From a virus: 57,987 nucleotides of DNA. Both the position numbers and the translations under genes were made by a program. A model generated the notes under the pieces. The model had not been told where the DNA came from. It searched no databases and was given only the letters and a program-made list of their open reading frames with translations. Position 1 is the stretch's first letter; the number at the start of each line of letters is the position of its first letter. Below, piece by piece: positions 48,047 through 56,445 of the stretch. The DNA is taken from positions 1 through 57,987 of the IMG/VR virus record IMGVR_UViG_3300043411_001582, one strand, 5' to 3'.

Positions 48047-49506
48047 AAAAATGCACCATTACCGTTAAAGACGAAGTCTATTGCACGATAGGTGGCTTAG
48101 ACCCTCAAGATCATGCCTATATAACTGAGAAATTTTCTTATTATGTAGAGGGATATCGGTTTATGCCTCGCTTCACTTGCGGTTCCTGGTCCGGCAAGAT
48201 CGCCTTCTTCAGTGCTACAGGCAAAGTTTACTTCAGGCTTCTGGATCAGATTGTCCCTTATCTAGAAGGTTGGAACTATGAAATTGATTTAGTAGATCTT
48301 CGTGCACCTGTAAACCTAATCGAAGGCAGAGTAGATACTGATTACTTCAAAAGAAATCCTGAAGTAGAAGTTCCTATTACATTAAGGCCATATCAAGTCG
48401 AAGGTGTAAACAAAGCACTTGATGCCGGATCTGGATTTATTCTAGCCGCAACATCGGCCGGCAAAACAATTATGATCGCCGCCCTTTGTGATATTTTGAA
48501 TAAAGAAGGCGTCCGCTGTTTAATCATTGTCCCAAGTGCTGATCTCGTAGAACAAACTGCTATCACCTTAAGATTAACTAAACTTGATGTTGGCACTTAT
48601 TCTGGATCTACAAAAGATTTTAATCATGCAACTGTTGTAGCTACTTGGCAATCATTACAAAATAATCCAGGATTAGTAGAACAACTGGCCACACGTGCAG
48701 AATTTGACGCAGATGGAAAACAGATAAAGTCAGCAAATGGCGGGGCTTTGATAATTGACGAAGCACACGGATTGCGGGCCGACTCTATAGGCAAATTAGT
48801 TAACGAACATGGTAAAAATTGTCCGTATCGTTTCGGCTTTACTGGAACAATGCCAAAGCCTTTAATTGACCAAGCCACCCTCAAAGGATCTGTTGGAGAG
48901 GTCATTTATGAAATTAGTGCTTCGGATTTAATGAAGATGGGTTATGTAGCACAGCTAGAAATTCAACCTATTCAGATTATAGATGATGTTGCTGAAGAAT
49001 TTCCTGATTATGCTTCAGAGAAAGCTTTTATAAGTAAGAGCCCAAAACGCATTGATCTATTGGCTGACTTAATTATTTCAAAAGCCGAGAAACATGGTAA
49101 CACTTTAGTCCTTGTAAGTAATATCAAACAAGGACAACAACTCCAAAAGCTTATTAAAGACAGTGTCTTCCTGTATGGCAACTCTGATAATGATGTGCGA
49201 GCCGAATGGTATTCCATGTTTGCAGAGCGCGACGATCTAATTGTGATTGCGACATACGGAATAGCGTCGACAGGGATTTCAATTGACCGAATTTTCGCAT
49301 TGTGCATGATAGATGCTGGCAAGTCATATATCCGCGCAATACAGACAATTGGGAGAAGTTTACGCAAAGCCATCGATAAGAATGAAGTAACAGTATATGA
49401 CATCCACTCCAAATTAAAATGGTCACGTAAACATTTTAATGAACGGAACAAGTATTACAAAGATGCAAAATATCGCGTTTTGCCTACTGTTAAACTTTCT
49501 GTATAA
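48043..49506 (+). CDS. uvsW: UvsW-like DNA helicase
   Basis: The 487-aa protein is a superfamily 2 helicase: Walker A AATSAGKT near 135-142, DEAH-box IIDEAHGLR near 237-245, FGFTGTMP (motif III), then a C-terminal RecA domain with YGIASTGISIDR and AIQTIGRSLRK (motif VI). The N terminus (YVEGYRFMPRFTCGSWSGKIAFF) matches the small T4 UvsW N-terminal domain. T4 UvsW remodels branched DNA in recombination-dependent replication. Confidence 0.92.
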   Translation: MKKCTITVKDEVYCTIGGLDPQDHAYITEKFSYYVEGYRFMPRFTCGSWSGKIAFFSATGKVYFRLLDQIVPYLEGWNYEIDLVDLRAPVNLIEGRVDTDYFKRNPEVEVPITLRPYQVEGVNKALDAGSGFILAATSAGKTIMIAALCDILNKEGVRCLIIVPSADLVEQTAITLRLTKLDVGTYSGSTKDFNHATVVATWQSLQNNPGLVEQLATRAEFDADGKQIKSANGGALIIDEAHGLRADSIGKLVNEHGKNCPYRFGFTGTMPKPLIDQATLKGSVGEVIYEISASDLMKMGYVAQLEIQPIQIIDDVAEEFPDYASEKAFISKSPKRIDLLADLIISKAEKHGNTLVLVSNIKQGQQLQKLIKDSVFLYGNSDNDVRAEWYSMFAERDDLIVIATYGIASTGISIDRIFALCMIDAGKSYIRAIQTIGRSLRKAIDKNEVTVYDIHSKLKWSRKHFNERNKYYKDAKYRVLPTVKLSV

Positions 49507-50218
49507 AGCACCCTTTTAATGGGCCGGTTTTAAGAAAAATCCCTAAATTTGGTCTTTTAGCATTTACCTCTTCACAGTATTTGCTTAAATTTTTAATTAT
49601 CTTTTCAGATTTGTCAGGAAAAATGATTTTATATTCTTTTGATAAAGCCTCAGATAATACGGCTTTGTGTTTATCAGAGACTTTATGATTTTTTCCTTGT
49701 GTATTTCCGATTAACCGCTTAGACATAGCTTTTTTAAATTCTTCGGTATGCTTTTGCCCAAGACCAGCATCGGCTTTCTGTTTTAAAGTATTTTTATGTT
49801 TTTGTTTTGTTTCATCGGTTCTAACTTGTTTCCATCCAGCCTCTCGTCTTTCGGCCCAAGCTTTTGATATTTTTTTATTTCTTTCTTCAGTGTACATTCC
49901 ATCTTTACAAATTCGACGTGCCAAGTCATAATCTCTAGCTGATACCGACCTATTCAAACGTTTATTGTTTGTTGTGAAAGCCATATAACAAAAAGCATTT
50001 ATCATCTTCTTGAGAGCAAGCCCTGTGAAAAATTTAGTGAGTAATTTATGAACTAGAAAATGTTCTCGAGGTGTTAGAAAAACTAAATTCTCAGGATCAT
50101 CTTTGCCACCTACCGATTTGGGAACAATATGGTGTTTTTCAAAATTCTTTCTTAATACCGGTAACCCTCTATTTTTAGCATTGACAATGATAGAATCGTG
50201 AATTTTTTGATAATTCAT
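49490..50218 (-). CDS. HNH homing endonuclease with NUMOD3 motifs
   Basis: The 242-aa protein has an N-terminal HNH core (FEKHHIVPKSVGGKDDPENL then REHFLVHKLL) and NUMOD3 motifs (GLGQKHTEEFKKAMS, GKNHKVSDKHKAVLS). I use ATG 50218, with AAGGAG 8 bases upstream, instead of the TTG at 50221. It converges on uvsW, overlapping its end by 17 bp. It has its own late promoter. Confidence 0.82.
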   Translation of the reverse strand: MNYQKIHDSIIVNAKNRGLPVLRKNFEKHHIVPKSVGGKDDPENLVFLTPREHFLVHKLLTKFFTGLALKKMINAFCYMAFTTNNKRLNRSVSARDYDLARRICKDGMYTEERNKKISKAWAERREAGWKQVRTDETKQKHKNTLKQKADAGLGQKHTEEFKKAMSKRLIGNTQGKNHKVSDKHKAVLSEALSKEYKIIFPDKSEKIIKNLSKYCEEVNAKRPNLGIFLKTGPLKGCFIQKV

Positions 50219-50244
50219 CAATGAACTCCTTTGATAGTATATTC

Positions 50245-50252
50245 TATTTATA
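50245..50252 (-). promoter_or_regulatory. late promoter TATAAATA (minus strand)
   Basis: A perfect late element read on the minus strand, 27 bp before the endonuclease ATG. Confidence 0.62.
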
Positions 50253-50306
50253 GGATTATTTTTAGTACCGAACCTATGAAATAGATAAAGCTTATTATAA
50301 AAGTCG

Positions 50307-50312
50307 TATAAT
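50307..50312 (+). promoter_or_regulatory. possible host -10 element
   Basis: TATAAT lies 40 bp before the ATG at 50352, without a recognisable -35. Confidence 0.3.
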
Positions 50313-50351
50313 GTTATTAACTGTCAAAATTAAAACTTAAGGAATATTAGA

Positions 50352-50861
50352 ATGTTGACCCTCTCAGAAATTTCGCGCCCATATTTAATCGATTCATTTA
50401 CAGCACCTCTTGGTGTCACTCATTTCTGGACATTTAGTGGACACATGCTCGACTTCAAGCTAGAGGAGATGCAGTATCTCGAGGAGATTGTAGGTCAAAC
50501 TATTCGAATTCGAGTAGAGAACCTAGAAATAGATTTACCGGCTTCTTGGTCTGTTATGGCTGTAGAGAAGGAGAACTATACAGTGGATTTTGTACCCATT
50601 GCTCGGTGTGCTACTTTTGATCAAGATATTTTATTGTTCTCACCTTATGACAGCAAGCTAAAAACGTGCAAAGTGAACGTAATCGACTTCAAAAATAAGG
50701 GTATTTGTATCGCTCCTGAAATTCCTAAAGGCTCTGCCTTAGTTCATCCGGTCTGCCAAGATATGCTTCATGGCAAAATGCTTCACTACGGCATTGTAGT
50801 GACACCACATGATCTCTGGAAATATGTGGGTGGCAAGACCGTCGGTGATATTTTGGGATAA
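50352..50861 (+). CDS. hypothetical protein, 169 aa
   Basis: The protein is beta-rich (IGCTIRIRVE-like strands, VNVIDFKNKGICIAPEIP) and unrecognised. The ribosome binding site is TTAAGGAA. It precedes the endolysin gene but has a separate promoter region, so they need not be linked. Confidence 0.65.
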   Translation: MLTLSEISRPYLIDSFTAPLGVTHFWTFSGHMLDFKLEEMQYLEEIVGQTIRIRVENLEIDLPASWSVMAVEKENYTVDFVPIARCATFDQDILLFSPYDSKLKTCKVNVIDFKNKGICIAPEIPKGSALVHPVCQDMLHGKMLHYGIVVTPHDLWKYVGGKTVGDILG

Positions 50862-50888
50862 AAGCCGTCTATTCCATAGTCAAAAAAC

Positions 50889-50896
50889 TATAAATA
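50889..50896 (+). promoter_or_regulatory. late promoter TATAAATA for the endolysin
   Basis: A perfect late element lies 26 bp before the endolysin ATG, as expected for a lysis gene. Confidence 0.65.
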
Positions 50897-50921
50897 AATC
50901 TCATCTAAAGGAGAATTATAA

Positions 50922-51482
50922 ATGGTTTCTGAACAAGGTTATATTGACGCAGCTAAAGTGATTGGATGCAACGTTGCTGCTGTAAAGGCAGTAGCTGTAG
51001 TAGAGAGTTCTGGCGGAGGATTTGATCCTGAAGGATTCCCGAAGACATTATTTGAAGGTCATTGGTTCCATAAACTTACTAATGGTAAGTTTGCAGCAGA
51101 AAATCCTACACTGAGCTATGCAAAGTGGACTAAGCAATTCTACGGTAAGACGTGGCAAGAAGAAAAGGCACGTCTTGCAAAGGCTGCAGAACTAGATAAA
51201 ACTTCGGCACATATGTCTGCCTCTTGGGGCATGTTCCAAATCATGGGATTCAATTTTGCTAAATGCGGGTTTAAAACCATTCAGCAATTTGTAAATGCGA
51301 TGTGCAAGGATGAAGATTCACAAATGACTGTATTTGCTGAGTATATTGTTAATGCTGGATTAGCTGACGAACTTAGAGATCAGCGTTGGGCAGACTTCGC
51401 TAGGCTGTATAATGGACCTGAATATGCTAAAAACAAATATGATACCAAATTAGCAAAGGCCTACGAAAAAGCAAAAGGCTAA
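50922..51482 (+). CDS. endolysin, N-acetylmuramidase type
   Basis: The 186-aa protein matches the DUF3380 N-acetylmuramidase family: AVKAVAVVESSGGGFD with the candidate catalytic Glu28, then TLFEGHWFHKLT and SASWGMFQIMGFNF. It cleaves the glycan strands of peptidoglycan. There is no signal peptide or binding domain, so a holin is needed for release; the membrane protein at 54182 is a candidate. The ribosome binding site is AAAGGAG. Confidence 0.9.
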   Translation: MVSEQGYIDAAKVIGCNVAAVKAVAVVESSGGGFDPEGFPKTLFEGHWFHKLTNGKFAAENPTLSYAKWTKQFYGKTWQEEKARLAKAAELDKTSAHMSASWGMFQIMGFNFAKCGFKTIQQFVNAMCKDEDSQMTVFAEYIVNAGLADELRDQRWADFARLYNGPEYAKNKYDTKLAKAYEKAKG

Positions 51483-51532
51483 AAATATTCTTAATTATTC
51501 TTAAAATAATAATTATACCGAACACTAATAAT

Positions 51533-51552
51533 TGACGGACGAAGGTCCGTCA
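51533..51552 (+). terminator. 8-bp hairpin between endolysin and reductase genes
   Basis: TGACGGAC pairs perfectly with GTCCGTCA around GAAG. The stable tetraloop stem suggests an RNA element; the lack of a T run weakens a terminator call. It lies 31 bp before the reductase ATG. Confidence 0.45.
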
Positions 51553-51582
51553 TCGTATCAATCTCATCTTCAATATTCTATA

Positions 51583-53433
51583 ATGGACATTTCACAAAAA
51601 ATTCTTTCAGACATCACAGCCTTTTCAAAATACGCTAAACATCTCCCAGCAAAGAAACGTCGAGAGACATGGGAAGAAGTATGCGATCGTAATTTAGCGA
51701 TGCACGTTAAGAAGTTTCCTATTATAGCAGATGAGATTACTGAGACATATAAAAAATATGTTTATACAAGGAAGGTATTGCCTTCGATGCGATCGATGCA
51801 ATTTGCTGGTCGTCCGGCAGAGCTTTCAAATAATCGAATCTATAATTGTGCATACTTAGCTGTAGACAGCATAGAGGCATTTCACGAAACGCTATTCCTT
51901 CTTTTAGGTGGAACAGGTATTGGCTTTTCTGTTCAACAACACCACATTGCTAAATTGCCAATTGTGGTTGGTACTAGGAAGCAGACTCGTCGCTTTCTTG
52001 TTGGTGATTCTATCGAAGGATGGGGAGATGCCGTCAAAGTTCTAGTTAAAGCCTTTTTTCAAGGCAAAGCCGAACCGACTTTCGATTTTAGAGACATTCG
52101 ACCAAAAGGGGCTTTACTTGTTACTTCTGGCGGCAAAGCTCCAGGCCCAGATCCACTTAGGATTTGCATTGAACATATTCGCGCTATTCTTCATAATGCT
52201 GTAGGACGTAAATTAACATCATTAGAAATCCATGATATTATGTGTCATATTGCTGATGCAGTTTTATCTGGCGGGATTAGGCGTGCGGCATTAATTTCGT
52301 TGTTCAGCCCAGATGATCTTGATATGATCTCGTGTAAATCTGGGGATTGGTGGGAACTGAATCCACAACGCGGACGCTCAAATAACTCTGCGGTATTACA
52401 TCGTGAGCACACTACCGAGGACCAATTTAAAGCCTTGTGGGAACGTATTAAAGATTCTAATGCCGGCGAACCTGGAATCTTTTGGACGAATGACTTAGAT
52501 CTTGGTACGAACCCATGTTGCGAAATTTCCCTGAACAGCAATCAATTTTGTAATTTGACAGAGATGAATGTCAGCGATGTAGAGACACAAGAAGAATTAA
52601 ACGATATGGCCAAAGCCGCATCTTTAATTGGAACTCTCCAAGCAGCGTATACCGACTTTCATTATCTTCGTCCTGAATGGGAAGAGAATACTAAGCGTGA
52701 AGCCTTGATTGGTGTTGGGCAAACTGGAATTGGATCTGGGAAAGTTTTAAAACTAGACTTGGCACAATCTGCTCAAGTTGTCAAAGACGAAAATGAACGT
52801 GTTGCAAAATTGCTGAATATTAACCCAGCGGCAAGAACGACGGCTGTAAAACCGAGTGGCTCCAGTTCCCTTATTGTAGGTTCTTCTTCAGGTGTTCATG
52901 CCTGGCATAATGACTTTTATATTCGAAGAATGCGTGTTGGAAAGAACGAAGCACTTTATTCTTACATGGCTAAGAATTTTCCTTCGCTAATTGAAGACTG
53001 TAAGTTCAAACCTCATCTTGACGCAGTCATGTCCTTTCCTCAAAAGGCGCCAGAAGGTTCTATTCTCAGATCAGAATCGGCGCATGATACACTAGAACGT
53101 GTCAAAAAGTTTAATAAGGAATGGGTACAAAACGGACATCGTACTGGTAAGAACTTCCATAATGTTTCTTGTACTATTTCTTTAAGAAATAGAGAATGGG
53201 AATCCGTCCAACGCTGGATGTGGAAGAATCGTGCTGATTATACTGGCATCTCTGTTCTGCCGTATGATGGTGGATCTTATGTACAAGCACCTTTTGAAGA
53301 TTGCACTGAAGAAACATTTAATGAGATGATGAAACACCTTCATAATATCAATTTGGCGGATGTTATCGAAATCGATGATAATACGGCTTTAAATGATCAA
53401 GTGGCATGCGGACAAGGCGGATGCGCTATTTGA
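51583..53433 (+). CDS. nrdJ: class II (B12-dependent) ribonucleotide reductase
   Basis: The 616-aa protein is a monomeric adenosylcobalamin-dependent ribonucleotide reductase. Cys89 (RIYNCAY) and Cys312-x-Glu314 ... Cys323 (NPCCEI ... QFCNL) keep the spacing of Cys408/Glu410/Cys419 in the Lactobacillus leichmannii enzyme, and the C-terminal redox pair is CGQGGC (Cys609, Cys614). It makes deoxynucleotides without oxygen. It is shorter than the 739-aa reference. I start at ATG 51583; no ribosome binding site is visible. Glutaredoxin follows immediately. Confidence 0.9.
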   Translation: MDISQKILSDITAFSKYAKHLPAKKRRETWEEVCDRNLAMHVKKFPIIADEITETYKKYVYTRKVLPSMRSMQFAGRPAELSNNRIYNCAYLAVDSIEAFHETLFLLLGGTGIGFSVQQHHIAKLPIVVGTRKQTRRFLVGDSIEGWGDAVKVLVKAFFQGKAEPTFDFRDIRPKGALLVTSGGKAPGPDPLRICIEHIRAILHNAVGRKLTSLEIHDIMCHIADAVLSGGIRRAALISLFSPDDLDMISCKSGDWWELNPQRGRSNNSAVLHREHTTEDQFKALWERIKDSNAGEPGIFWTNDLDLGTNPCCEISLNSNQFCNLTEMNVSDVETQEELNDMAKAASLIGTLQAAYTDFHYLRPEWEENTKREALIGVGQTGIGSGKVLKLDLAQSAQVVKDENERVAKLLNINPAARTTAVKPSGSSSLIVGSSSGVHAWHNDFYIRRMRVGKNEALYSYMAKNFPSLIEDCKFKPHLDAVMSFPQKAPEGSILRSESAHDTLERVKKFNKEWVQNGHRTGKNFHNVSCTISLRNREWESVQRWMWKNRADYTGISVLPYDGGSYVQAPFEDCTEETFNEMMKHLHNINLADVIEIDDNTALNDQVACGQGGCAI

Positions 53434-53444
53434 AAGGAATAAAA

Positions 53445-53726
53445 ATGAATTCAAAACACTTTACAGTATATTCAAAGCCGGCTTGCCCGGCTTGTGTTGA
53501 AGCCAAGAATATTCTTACTTCAAAAGGGCTTCCATTTACAGAGATCAGTCTTGATGTAGGACAACCGAAATCTGCTGATAAATTTTATATTTCTAGAGAA
53601 GATCTAATGGTCTTATTTCCAGAGGCTAGAACTGTTCCTCAGATTTCTTTATACGAAGACCATGAGGTTTTCAATATTGGCGATATTTCTAATCTAAAAG
53701 AATTCTTGTCAAATGCTTGTGTCTAA
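53445..53726 (+). CDS. nrdC: glutaredoxin
   Basis: The 93-aa protein has the redox motif CPAC at residues 14-17 and a TVPQI cis-Pro strand near 66-70, as in glutaredoxins. It probably re-reduces the ribonucleotide reductase encoded just upstream. The start has AAAGGAA 6-7 bases away. It overlaps the next gene by 14 bp. Confidence 0.88.
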   Translation: MNSKHFTVYSKPACPACVEAKNILTSKGLPFTEISLDVGQPKSADKFYISREDLMVLFPEARTVPQISLYEDHEVFNIGDISNLKEFLSNACV

Positions 53727-54126
53727 TTCAAGTGGGTTATATGTTGCTGTAAAGCCCACACTGGAAACAAAGATCAAGTTATATGAGTGGGCAGCACCTA
53801 CTGGACTATTACTAGATCTAGATTTACATGTCACGTTGTTATATTCTAGAAAGAACTTTCCAGTAGTATTAAGTCCAGGTATTCTATTTGCAAAGCCAAA
53901 GCATATTTCTTCTTTAGGATCAGCAGCTGTAGTTTTACATCTAGATTCTTTAGCTTTAATAAATCGTCATAATCACTTTATAGCACATGGCCATACTCAC
54001 GATTGGGAAGACTATACTCCGCATATAACTCTTAAGATGAGTGACTTCGATTATCGAAAGCTTCCACCTATTTTATTCGATCTGACATTTGATAGTGAAT
54101 ACCAAGAAGAATTGATGGATCCTTAG
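53713..54126 (+). CDS. 2H phosphoesterase, Acb1-like
   Basis: The 137-aa protein has the two H-x-T motifs of the 2H phosphoesterase superfamily: LHVTLLYS (His39, Thr41) and PHITLKM (His104, Thr106), preceded by HTHDWEDY. T4 Acb1 is a small phage 2H enzyme that degrades cyclic oligonucleotide signals of CBASS immunity, and the size and motif context fit it. An RNA ligase/CPDase-type activity is the alternative. Confidence 0.68.
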   Translation: MLVSNSSGLYVAVKPTLETKIKLYEWAAPTGLLLDLDLHVTLLYSRKNFPVVLSPGILFAKPKHISSLGSAAVVLHLDSLALINRHNHFIAHGHTHDWEDYTPHITLKMSDFDYRKLPPILFDLTFDSEYQEELMDP

Positions 54127-54146
54127 TGTATTTTAAGGTTAGGTTG

Positions 54147-54153
54147 CTAAATA
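54147..54153 (+). promoter_or_regulatory. degenerate late promoter CTAAATA
   Basis: A one-base-short late element lies 28 bp before the membrane-protein gene. Confidence 0.35.
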
Positions 54154-54181
54154 GGTCATTCGACTAGTTTGGGGGTGATCT

Positions 54182-54550
54182 ATGGCTAATGCTACGTATA
54201 TAACAATTTTCGGTGCGTCTATTAATGTCATGGCCATTGCAATGCTGTGCATTGTTGTTGGTTTGATGGTTCTGTTCTATAGAATTCAATCTTCAAAGAA
54301 GCTTGATTTCGCTGACATGATCACAAAAAATGGAACTTCGGTTTCATTGACCAAGGTTCTTCAATTAGTTGGTGGCCTTACGGCCACCTGGGTCATTGTC
54401 AAACTCACACTCGGTAATAATCTTACCGAGGCGGTATTTGGGTTGTATTTAACTTATGTTGGGGCTGTTGAAGGCTACAGCAAATATCTTTCCGCAAAAC
54501 ACGGATATAATGAAAATTCTGTAAAATCCGTTGCAAAGAAAGAGGAATAA
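54182..54550 (+). CDS. membrane protein, possible holin
   Basis: The 122-aa protein has a first transmembrane helix near 13-34 (VMAIAMLCIVVGLMVLFY), and one or two more near 58-95 (VLQLVGGLTATWVIVKLTL, AVFGLYLTYVGAVEGY), ending in a charged tail. The size and lack of other domains would fit a holin, but it is not next to the endolysin. The ribosome binding site is GGGGGTGAT. Confidence 0.6.
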   Translation: MANATYITIFGASINVMAIAMLCIVVGLMVLFYRIQSSKKLDFADMITKNGTSVSLTKVLQLVGGLTATWVIVKLTLGNNLTEAVFGLYLTYVGAVEGYSKYLSAKHGYNENSVKSVAKKEE

Positions 54551-54551
54551 A

Positions 54552-55583
54552 ATGAACGAAGAATCCTATACCACATTAGACAATTTGTCGATTCACGACA
54601 AAATTAGAATAGCAATGTTGGAATCTTCAAAGGCAAATGTTGCCCACCAACATCTAATAACTGATGTTCAAGATTTAAAAGATACCTTGGCTGGCAAGTC
54701 GACCGTAGGTCACGATCATGACGTTGCTAATATTACAGAACTTCAAAATCTCTTAGATAGCAAAGCTGACTTAGTACACACTCATCCTGTAGTGTCTATT
54801 CAGGTTAAGGACGATACACCACATATAGCATCGGCAAGCCTGTCATTTCCAGGTTCTACTGTAGAAGGTCAAGGCGATGTTGTTATACATCCTCAGCAAA
54901 TAAGCATTTATGAAGGCCAGACTCTTGTTGGAATATTCCCAAGAGAGATTAAAGTTCAATCTAAATTAATCTTTAATTCTGGCTTACGTGTTTCAGCTTC
55001 AGGCGATCAAAATGAAATTATCACCGTAGATGTTTCTAATTCAGCACTTGGAGATTATTTGAATCTTACAACTGGTGGGACAATTGAAGGCGATCTATTC
55101 GGAAAGTCTTTTAGTGTCTTGAACGACTTTTTTGACGGAGTCTTAATTTCTTTGAACAACTCTGGGTCTATTACTGCAAAAGGGTCTGAAGGGGAGTTTG
55201 GGCAAGTTTTAACTTCTGGTGGCGCAAATTCCGCTGCATTCTGGTCCAGACCAGCTTCGTCTACAAGTGGTGTCTCGACAATTAGGTCTGGCGAGTTTAA
55301 TGATATTTCTATTGGGTCAGCCCAAGATCTAAATGTTCAGATTAGACATTGTGGAGTTAAGAACATAACCTTGACTTTACAAAATGATTCAGTCTGGTAT
55401 GGTGCAGACTCGGCTATGCCTATTGGCGGAAGTTTTACTATAGGCAAACATGGATTTGGTAATATTTTAATTCAAGCAGGGACAGGCGTTACTATCAATG
55501 CTGCAGAATCGTTGTCACTTACAAGACCACATGGTAAATTAACGTTGCTTAAGGTGTCTCAAGATACTTGGGATCTGTTCTGA
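54552..55583 (+). CDS. tail fibre-like structural protein
   Basis: The 343-aa protein has the His-x-His and 'ADLVHTHP' repeats typical of phage fibre N-terminal parts (VAHQHLITDV, VGHDHDVANI), then beta-rich segments with G-E-F-G-Q-V-L-T-S-G-G and a C-terminal TLLKVSQDTWDLF. It may be a short fibre, whisker or fibre-attachment protein. I use ATG 54552 instead of an upstream start, as it follows the previous stop. Confidence 0.66.
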   Translation: MNEESYTTLDNLSIHDKIRIAMLESSKANVAHQHLITDVQDLKDTLAGKSTVGHDHDVANITELQNLLDSKADLVHTHPVVSIQVKDDTPHIASASLSFPGSTVEGQGDVVIHPQQISIYEGQTLVGIFPREIKVQSKLIFNSGLRVSASGDQNEIITVDVSNSALGDYLNLTTGGTIEGDLFGKSFSVLNDFFDGVLISLNNSGSITAKGSEGEFGQVLTSGGANSAAFWSRPASSTSGVSTIRSGEFNDISIGSAQDLNVQIRHCGVKNITLTLQNDSVWYGADSAMPIGGSFTIGKHGFGNILIQAGTGVTINAAESLSLTRPHGKLTLLKVSQDTWDLF

Positions 55584-55597
55584 TTCTGTGTTATAAT
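55568..55597 (+). promoter_or_regulatory. host sigma-70-type promoter for dCMP deaminase
   Basis: TTGGGA and a perfect TATAAT are separated by 18 bp. Transcripts would start near 55604, at the end of the left arm of the hairpin below. Confidence 0.5.
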
Positions 55598-55620
55598 TCC
55601 TCTACATTGTTAGAGGAATT
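55595..55620 (+). promoter_or_regulatory. hairpin hiding the dCMP deaminase ribosome binding site
   Basis: AATTCCTCTA pairs perfectly with TAGAGGAATT (10 bp) around CATTGT. The AGAGGA ribosome binding site lies in the 3' arm. Locally started transcripts would lack the 5' arm and be translated; read-through ones would not. Confidence 0.62.
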
Positions 55621-55624
55621 CTTT

Positions 55625-56062
55625 ATGGCAGATAAACAAAAATTAGATACTCTTTACCTAGACATTGCTGAACGTGTAGCCGAAATGTCTGTTGCCCAAC
55701 GACTTAAGGTCGGCGCCATCATTGTTAAAAATGATAATATTGTTTCGATGGGCTGGAATGGAAGTCCTTCTGGATTTGATAATTGTTGTGAAATTCAAAA
55801 TCCTGATGGCACTTTAACTACGCGGCCTGAAACAATTCATGCTGAAAGCAATGCACTTATGAAGTTAGCACGTAGTGGAGGTGTTGGATCTTTAGGCGCT
55901 ACCATGTACACATCTTACTCACCTTGTCCTGAATGTGCAAAGCTTATCAAACAAGCTGGAATAGATCGTGTAGTCTATAAACACCAATACCGGTTAACAG
56001 GCGGCCTAGATATGTTAAAATCACTAGGTGTGACAGTAGAACATTTAGAATCAACTAACTGA
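55625..56062 (+). CDS. cd: dCMP deaminase
   Basis: The 145-aa protein has the zinc-site motifs of deoxycytidylate deaminases: HAE at 72-74 and PCPEC at 100-104 (Cys101, Cys104). It turns dCMP into dUMP for dTMP synthesis. In T4-like phages that modify cytosine, it competes with the hydroxymethylase for dCMP. The ribosome binding site AGAGGA is in a hairpin. Confidence 0.92.
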   Translation: MADKQKLDTLYLDIAERVAEMSVAQRLKVGAIIVKNDNIVSMGWNGSPSGFDNCCEIQNPDGTLTTRPETIHAESNALMKLARSGGVGSLGATMYTSYSPCPECAKLIKQAGIDRVVYKHQYRLTGGLDMLKSLGVTVEHLESTN

Positions 56063-56076
56063 AAAAGAAGGACATC

Positions 56077-56445
56077 ATGCCAGACATTTTGAAACAAGTT
56101 TTTATTGAACGTGTATATTTTGATCCAAGTAATGCCGCACATGTTGAATCATTTAAATGCTTCATCAGTACTGGCAACTGGGGAGACATTCAATTTTACC
56201 CAGAACTTCCATACATCGAAGTTCCTATTACTGTCTTGATGAAGTTCGCCTTACACCAATTGAATACAAAACGCGAAACTGAAGAAGAACGAGTTCTTCG
56301 GCATTCTAAAAAGAATCTTGTTCCTTGGGACACTATTGAAACCCGTAAAGAACGACGTCGTCGCCTTGAAGCGACAAACATCAAAATTTTTGATCAGCTT
56401 AAGATTAACGCTGAGCAACTAGCCCGCGAAGATGAAGACTCTTGA
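56077..56445 (+). CDS. hypothetical protein, 122 aa
   Basis: This protein is unrecognised. The second half is a long basic/acidic helix (ETRKERRRRLEATNIKIFDQ...). The ribosome binding site is AAGGACAT. It overlaps the polymerase-like gene by 14 bp. Confidence 0.65.
   Translation: MPDILKQVFIERVYFDPSNAAHVESFKCFISTGNWGDIQFYPELPYIEVPITVLMKFALHQLNTKRETEEERVLRHSKKNLVPWDTIETRKERRRRLEATNIKIFDQLKINAEQLAREDEDS

Noticed and set aside
49008-49451. Minus-strand frames inside uvsW
   Set aside because: Antisense to clear helicase motifs; no start signals.
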